The notes beneath the pieces are model-generated. The model was not told the origin of the DNA. It saw nothing but the letters and a program-made list of their open reading frames with translations, and made no database searches. Below are positions 57,226 to 64,000 of a stretch of DNA of 64,000 bases, in pieces. The position numbers and the translations under genes were made by a program. Origin of the DNA: Elmis aenea (taxonomy: Eukaryota > Arthropoda > Insecta > Coleoptera > Elmidae); NCBI GenBank assembly GCA_947652605.1, contig OX393579.1:17691674-17755673 (forward strand), given 5' to 3'. Every line of letters begins with the position of its first letter. Within the stretch, counting starts at the first letter, position 1.

Positions 57226-58960
57226 TACATTTATAGATTATTCTTATTTTTTGTTTAAGATATTTTAAATGTTATATAACACATGATACCTCTTACTAGT
57301 TACTATTTGTAGTACTTTAAGGTAAATTATAAATAACAAAATACAATTTTTTTTGTGTTCTAACAAAAACTTTTATTATCTCTTTACTTCAACTGTTTTT
57401 TTTTATTCGAATAACAAAAGCAGCCTTAGTTTTTAGAATATGTTTGCAAATTTTATTGTGTTTAGAAAACAAAATTGCTAATGTTGTTGAACAGAAACAA
57501 ATAAAATGTTTTAATGTTAAAGACAACTATGATTTCTATATAAAAAATAGCAAGTAGGTATATCATTCATCACAATCACAACGAAGATATTTAAGATTTA
57601 AAATAATGAAACCAATTTGGGATTTTAAATCATATGTTTTAAAAGGTAAAAGCTTCGCTAAGTTGCTTTGTAAACTAGATAATATTTGCCTCACTTAATC
57701 GACCTTATATCTATGATTATTAATAAAGTGTCGATGGTGAACCTCCAATTTCGTCCATATTTTATATTGCTTTATAAATGCCCAAGAAAAGTGGTCAATG
57801 AAAAACTAAAATTGATTGCAATAAATGACAAAATATTGAAAAGTTGGTAAGAAGTCATTTACATGCATAATTTTGAAGCTACTTTAATTTTATTAACCAA
57901 CAAAAACGGCGAATCTTAGAAAATCCAAAGAATTATTATTGTAAATAAACGTAAAGGATAAACCAACAAACCTAGTTTCTTGCAAGAATTAATAAAATGT
58001 ATATTTAGCTGTAAAAATATTGTTGCTTTTACAAATTAAAGTTTGATCCAAAGAGAATTTGTTTAACTAAGTGCACATGCACTTTGCAACATGGGATAGT
58101 TTGTTGAATATGATTATGACCAAGCCCACAAAACCATTACCACAGATCTCTGTAACCACAGGCTTAATATGAAGACCAAAAATAACTTTTTGTTTCTCAT
58201 TTGTGAATAATTAAACCTTAATGGCAAGAAAAACCGGGTATTTATACTTCCTTAAGTGCTATTTTAATGTAACGTTTGCGTTTCTTTTATTAATAAACTC
58301 AACCGTAATTAAAAACACCTTCTGGTCTCGACAACTTAATTTAGATCAGTAAACAAAGAAAAATGCGAAGGATCATAAAAACACCAGTAAATAATACATT
58401 AACTCCGGACTTCTATATACGTAAGCGGGAAAAGAAAATATTCATCCATTTTTATTAATAGACCGTACCTACACCATGCAAGGTTGCCTTGATAAGTACA
58501 CGTGATCTCTTATTTTTAGCTGAAATGGTATATTGATATTAAAGCCTTGTAGCCATATGACAGAAGTTGTAGAAAATATACAAATTACGAAATAATTGCA
58601 TATACCAGGGGCAAGACTTATTTAAAACCACAGCTGGTGACACTCCCAATAAACAAGAGGGTGTGGAAAAAATTCTTCACCGGCAATAACAAAACGACGT
58701 AAGATATTTATTGTGTAACGCCTTCATTTATGCATAGCTAAAGATTAAATTAATTTTCATGTACAGAGTAACAACCTGTCAACTGCTACTACTACCTTAC
58801 TAATTGGATGTCACAAATTTTTTACAAATAGTTGTTTTCACTTTTGTAACTTACCTACTTACAACGTACATCCTTTAGAAATCTATTGTTTTCAACATGC
58901 AAAAAGTATAAATAAATACGGAAAGTGCGCGAGATATTTTAAAATTAAATATATTAACAT
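57226..58960. other. AT-rich intergenic stretch
   Basis: Nothing recognised on either strand. Confidence 0.45.
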
Positions 58961-58967
58961 AGTTGTG

Positions 58968-59630
58968 AAGGGTGGTCTATTTTCGATGCCCATGCAGGGT
59001 ATCTCGGTTATTATCAGAGATAGAAAAAAAACTAAGTATTTAGTCTCGAGTTATTTTTTCGAGAGAAATTCATTGCCGTAAACAGTTTTTTATTATCTTT
59101 TTTGATTTTCGAAATATAGCCAAAAACCGATGTTTGGCAATTTTCAAAAATGTTAAATATCTCGCTTAAACGAAAAGATAGAGAAAAACTTTAACAACAT
59201 TTTTGGCATGGCTTTTTGTCCTTAATAAGACAGCGATGTGCACTTTTTTTACTCATATCAATACCGATATATTACACCTAACTTTCTTATTTTAAATAGC
59301 AAACATAAGCAAATTATATATTTTTGAAAAGCGCAATAAATAAGCTTTCGATTCATGTCAAAGCCAACTATGGTTACCATTTAAAATAAGAAAGTTAGGT
59401 GTAATATATCAATATTCGTATGAGAAAAAAAAGTACATTACTATCTTATTGAGGATAAAAAACCATGCCAAAAAATGATTTTAAAGTTTTTCTCCATCTT
59501 CTCGTTTAAGCGAGATATTTAACATTTTTGAAAAGTGCCAAGAATGGTGTTGGCTATATTTCGAGTATTAAAAATATATCAGATATTGAACTTTTTCACT
59601 TACCAGCTTTTCTCAAAAACAAAAAAATTA
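58968..59630. repeat. Truncated relative of the 47487-48223 foldback
   Basis: GGTGGTCTATTTTCGATGCC, GGTATCTCGGTTATTATCAG and TCTCGCTTAAACGAAAAGAT, then the inverse CTTCTCGTTTAAGCGAGATA and TGGCTATATTTCGAGTATTA: left arm, loop and most of the right arm are present. The right terminus is replaced at about 59630 by another repeat. Confidence 0.75.
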
Positions 59631-59639
59631 TTTCAGAAA

Positions 59640-59886
59640 CCAATATCTAATAAAGCTTTTTCATTTTTGCATTTTATTGTTATAACAACGTCGTTTTTTG
59701 AAATCTGAACAATCTTTCTCTATAAAGTTTTTTTTCTAACTTTTATAATAAGGCTCTTGGAATATTTCTGTAATCGCTAAAATCTAGTATCGCATGAATT
59801 TTTTCCATCTACAAATTAATTTTACGTTTCTAAAAAATTTTTAATTAAGAACCTTTTTCATTTTTGACACTTTTTGAATGGCGCTT
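59640..59886. repeat. Right-arm fragment of the 10051-10811 foldback family
   Basis: AATCGCTAAAATCTAGTATC and GACACTTTTTGAATGGCGCT then TTA correspond to that family's inner arm and right terminus (ACTTTTTGAATGACGCTG). Confidence 0.6.
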
Positions 59887-60335
59887 TATAGAAGTTATAA
59901 AGTTGGGCGAATAATGAATAAATTAGCTGTAAAAAAAAACGCAAGTTTCTTAAAAAAATCGAAAAAACCAAAAATTCGTGATTTTTTTGTTTTATTTTAA
60001 GTTAAATAAATCAAGACTTTTTATTTTTTTAGTAAAAATTATTTTTTGCCAAACCCTGCTTATTAGTAGCGATAGCCAAATAGTTAAGTTGCCAAGAAGG
60101 TGCACTTATTTATATGATTTTTTAACAATTTAGTATCATATTGTTATCGTTGACGTCAAAAAGTAATTGAAATGTTTTTACGTAACTATTGACGCAATAA
60201 TTCCTTTTTTTAAATTAGTTTTACCGAAACCAAAAATTTAATTTGGTTTTAAAAATTATTTGAGGTCATAAAAATTAACCAAAATAGTGCAATTGTATCC
60301 AAAATGCTTCCTCTTTCCAAAAATGTAAAAATATA

Positions 60336-60470
60336 CAGGGCGTTCCATTTAAAATAACAAAGTTGGGGTCATTTCCGGCGAAACCGGAAGTGAAATAATT
60401 GTGTGCATGTTCTCCAAAAGCCCGGTTTTATGCACATATCATATGTCTAAAATTTCATTTATCTAAAATC
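60336..60470. repeat. Solo terminus of the ACCGGAAGT-box repeat family
   Basis: TA-CAGGGCGTTCCATTTAAAA, then TTTCCGGCGAAACCGGAAGT. It corresponds to 11049-11110 and to 44515-44555. No partner end is seen. Confidence 0.5.
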
Positions 60471-62220
60471 TAAACTGAAGAAGAAAAAAAAAGAGAGTGT
60501 ACTACACTTCATTTTCACCCAGTATAGTTTGCTATATCACTGCTACATTTTAAAAGCTGTGTGCAGAGCAGCTTTCGTTCATTTATGATTGAAACAAAAC
60601 AACACATTTCGCTTATTGTATGAACATCTGAGGTGGCCGTTAATTGCAAAAATAACGAGAATAACACGATGCCGGTTTGCTATTTGTTTTCAAGGCAACA
60701 TAAACTCGGGAAAATCATTTCCCTTAATAGCATTTCCGTAATATACTGCCGAAATGATGATACAAGGCAGGAAATATAATAAATTATCCAAACCATCAAT
60801 AGCATGCTGAAACGTAATTTTTTTTTACATTAAAAATTTGTTAGTTAATTTGAAAATTAATTTTTATGATGTCATTTTAAATAATACTGTATATTTTTTT
60901 CCAATGGTTTAATAATAGTAAATCAAGCTTTTAAACATTATTTAAATTAAAAATATGTATAGGTATTATTGGATAAAATTATGATTCTGTAAAGTTTTAA
61001 GTGACAAGAACGACAAGAAAAAAACATTTTAATTGCACCAAACTCATCAAAGTTTTAAAATTAATTTGACAATCTTTTATGTATCAAAACTTACTTTACA
61101 ACTTATAATGAATATATACTGTTATTGATTGGATGTACATAATTTGAATGAATTTTTATGTAGTCAAGCTCATTAAATATTTCTGTAACAGCAATTTGGT
61201 GTGACTTTGAAATGTGGCACAAAAATTCTTCCACCAATAACTTTTCTTTTTAAATATGCAGACTTAGTTAATTTTTCCCAGGAATTGAGAAATTAATAAT
61301 ATTAACTCGACATTAATTTGCTGCATAATTAATTAATTTCATACTTATTACAAAATATCTAACAAAGAATACGTACCTACACTAATTTATTTTTACTTCA
61401 ACAAAAAAAAATATTTTTGACAAGTTAGAGGAAAGTCGAGTGATTTGGGATAGTTTTTTGTGTGTTAAAAATATTCGTACAAAAATGTTTTTGTAAACTA
61501 ATTTAAGCTATGATCTATTAAAACATTCTTAAACTTGCATTAGTTTCCAATAGGGTACCTCTATAAACAGGGTAAGGACAGGCGCTGGACACGTTTCTAT
61601 TGTATATATACGGTCGAGTTTCGCTTGCCACTAGGCTGCGACCTCCAGATTTTATATAGTTTGCATGGAGATCATAGAGAGTTGCACACATTTCATTTTT
61701 TTCTTGCGTGTTCAGAATGTATGTGTGATCCAAGACTTTTAAAGACATTAGTGATAGTTATGTAAGTTATTACCATACGTAAATTTCCTAAGTTTTAGTT
61801 AAATACAATTATTTTTTTAATTTTTAAGAAAATTTGCATTTTAATTATTTGTCTACATCAATTTAATAGCAATGATTGGAATTAATAATGTAATTTTGTC
61901 ATAAAATATGAAATTAAATTGATGAATCTATACTTTTCAGTTGCTCATTGGACATTAAAACAGGAATTAAGTAAACAATTGTTTGCAACTTAATTATCAT
62001 AATTAATTAGAGATGCTTAATATTCGTATCAACACATTTATTTATCTTGAAAACAAAGATTTGTATGGCATAGAATTAGCTAAATTTTGGGATTTCAATA
62101 TAAATTTATAGACCAAAAGCGTTATTAAATAATTTTGTTAAGTTAGATATTAGGATTCTTCATTTGGTAAAATATCATTGAATTAAAAATATTTTTGTAA
62201 ACGTAAAAATAAATAATATG
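60471..62220. other. AT-rich stretch with one isolated minus-strand frame
   Basis: The minus-strand frame 61748-61518 starts with ATG and encodes 76 residues (MSLKVLDHTYILNTQEKNEM at the start, ending NASLRMF) in DNA somewhat less AT-rich than its flanks. No domain, signal peptide or splice partner is apparent, so it is mentioned only as a candidate. The rest is featureless. Confidence 0.3.
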
Positions 62221-62224
62221 TTTA

Positions 62225-63134
62225 TTATAACGGTGTTTTTTATTCCTTAAAAATTTGGTTAACGGTTAACCGAAAGTCTAGAACTTTATTTTTATAATGG
62301 TTTTTGCCTAAAAAATGCAAATTATAAAAAGATATTATCTATTTAGAATTTAATAATATACAAGATGATTTACCCGGCGTTGCACGGGCGATTACAATTT
62401 TAATTACTTTTTTAACTTAAATAAGCCCAATAATTCCAAATCATACACAAATGACATACTGTGATCAATCATCTTTCCATTTTCTTATAATTCATTAAAA
62501 AATAACTATTTATTGCTTAAAAATTGAATAATAACTCAAATTTATTTTCTTTCGTCTTGTTTCAATTAAAAATGTACTAATAAAAATAATACTTCAAGTA
62601 CATTTATTACTAATTGTATACAAAACAATCTTTACTTGAGAAATACACCGCGCCGTATCGTGTTCTGACCAGGTATTTGCCGACGTAAGATCGAATCCTG
62701 TCCAAGTAACCTTTTTTTATTTAAATTGGTAATATGTGCTTGTACTTAAAGTTTGGCGTTAGATCTGCAAGGTCCTAAATAGTAACTGTGCAAAATTTGG
62801 TCCCGATCGGTCAACGGACCTAGGATTCTACAGCGAACAAACAAACAAACAAACACACAAACAAGCTCTATTATATATATAGATGTACAATCAAGCGTTC
62901 AGTAACAAACTTCTGATAAACTATTTTTTATTTAATACAGATTATGTATTTTTTTAAAGTTTAAAGTAATTTTTATCCAAAAAAATGTTTAAAAAACCGG
63001 TTTTTAGTTATTTTGGTTAAAGTTACCGTTTTTTTGCCAATTAAAATAACAGTTTTGGTTAAAAACCACTTATACGGGAAAAAAACGGTTAACCGGTAAC
63101 CGGTTTCCGGTTTTAAAACCGGTTTCTTACCCTG
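62225..63134. mobile_element. hAT-like element with AACCGGTTACCGG ends, hosting a Helitron-like copy
   Basis: The right end in reverse reads CAGGGTAAGAAACCGGTTTT then AAAACCGGAAACCGGTTACC, a repeat-rich hAT-type terminus. The left side has TTTGGTTAACGGTTAACCGA at about 62253-62275. The Helitron-like element at 62361-62883 sits inside. The left terminus and the target duplication were not resolved. Confidence 0.5.
62361..62883 (-). mobile_element. Helitron-like non-autonomous element with 3' hairpin
   Basis: On the minus strand: 5' TCTATATATATAATAGAGCT (from 62883), a (TTTG)n run, AGGTCCGTTGACCGATCGGG, GACAGGATTCGATC, and a 3' end with the hairpin CCCGTGCAACGCCGGGT (complement of about 62372-62388). 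It is collinear with the truncated copy at 24499-25000. Helitron membership is inferred from the TC start, terminal hairpin and lack of inverted repeats or target duplication. Confidence 0.6.
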
Positions 63135-64000
63135 CTAATTGTAAGTACAGCAATATATTGTTGCAACTATTGTACACAAAAAAAAATTGTTAGTACAGTG
63201 TTTTAAATTATTTTATGTACACTGCGTGTATCATGGGTTGCATGCTTACAGTGGAAATATGCGCTCCGTAAATGTTTTTTAAACATTAATAGTTAATAAT
63301 AATTATTAGCCCTTCATTTTACTCACTTTTTAAATGTTTTACTTACTATTGCATCTATTTCCGCATGCCAGTTAAGTCTTCACCTTCAAATGTCGTTTAA
63401 AATTGAGGTTATTAAAAGAAATCCTATATAATCCCATTGCCGCTATGAGAAATTTGGGGGGTTCGTGAGGGAGCGCAAAATTAGAAAACAATAACTATTC
63501 GAATTAAAATAACTTTACCAGATTATTTTAAAATTTCACAAATATTTTTTCATGTGTATTTTTTAAGCAGTCCGGCAGCATGCAAAATTAATAATCTACC
63601 AAGGTCATTAAATAAAATTATGGTGACACTTCCCATGAATGAAAACACTAGTTTCAAAGTAAAAAACAAATGAAAGGCAGCAGCTACATATGTTTTTCTG
63701 CCAACTACAAACTACACAATATTGGTCCATTGTGACTTCCTTTTAACTTGGATGATATAATTCAGCCTAAACTGCAATTCCTTCTTCCAAAATAAGGCAA
63801 CTACCCAAAAATAGGCAACTGACATCTACTTTAAATTGAAAATAGGTAAAGATTGGTTCAGTTAAGCATTTTGAATCGTCTAGTAGTATTTAATTTATGC
63901 AAGTATGAAGATTGAATTTCCAAGATATTTTTTAATCGTACAAAATTAGTGTATTTACCTTATTCATTTTTTTGTCTTCAATATAATTGCTTGCTAATTA
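63135..64000. other. AT-rich stretch to the window end
   Basis: Nothing recognised. Confidence 0.45.

Overview
The window looks like AT-rich nuclear DNA of an insect, most likely a beetle. That is inference: it rests on two tiny-intron, glycine-rich cuticle-type genes with arthropod-style promoters and on a repeat content of mariner-like transposons, hAT MITEs, a tRNA-derived SINE, Penelope-like and Helitron-like pieces. No rRNA, CRISPR array or free-standing tRNA gene was seen. Most open frames are chance ORFs or shadows of repeats.

Two genes are well supported. They are plus-strand paralogues 4.5 kb apart (13.2-14.0 kb and 17.6-18.5 kb). Both encode short secreted proteins built from Gly/Trp/Asp/Asn/Arg repeats. 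Each has a 4-codon first coding exon, a small phase-0 intron (78 and 87 bp) and one long second exon. Their promoters match in layout: an ATTAAAAGTGAGAGT motif, then an AGGTCA half-site, a TATATAAA box, and GATATCAT about 30 bp further on.

The rest is a layered transposon graveyard. The main component is a group of palindromic (foldback) elements of about 0.6-1.5 kb. They are flanked by TA, mostly end in CAGGGTG-like termini and often carry a related ATCTCG(G/C)TTA-type subterminal box (147-1668, 10051-10811, 19876-20495, 27131-28661, 37418-38634, 39682-40346, 44675-45388, 47487-48223, 48226-48796, 51236-51814, 56232-57223, plus solo arms). One (48226-48796) still holds mariner-type transposase remnants, which links these MITE-like palindromes to a DDE transposase family. 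Other layers are a pogo/Tigger-like element inside a SINE (9403-11471), a Tc1/mariner transposase gene split by two insertions (39440-43072), a second mariner relic (14822-15720), hAT elements with 8-bp target duplications (5249-6084, 22844-23033, 37032-39127, 49589-50122, 51896-52193), Helitron-like pieces near 24.5 and 62.4 kb, and Penelope-like tandem repeats with hammerhead-like cores (28917-30080).

Between 30.45 and 35.6 kb lies a compound tandem-repeat block. It starts with units of about 400 bp rich in CTCGCGCTTCGCGCTCGC, passes through diverged AT-rich modules and ends in a GC- and CpG-rich array with an exact 412-bp period. This block, the palindrome superfamily and the hammerhead-like cores are the least conventional parts of the window.
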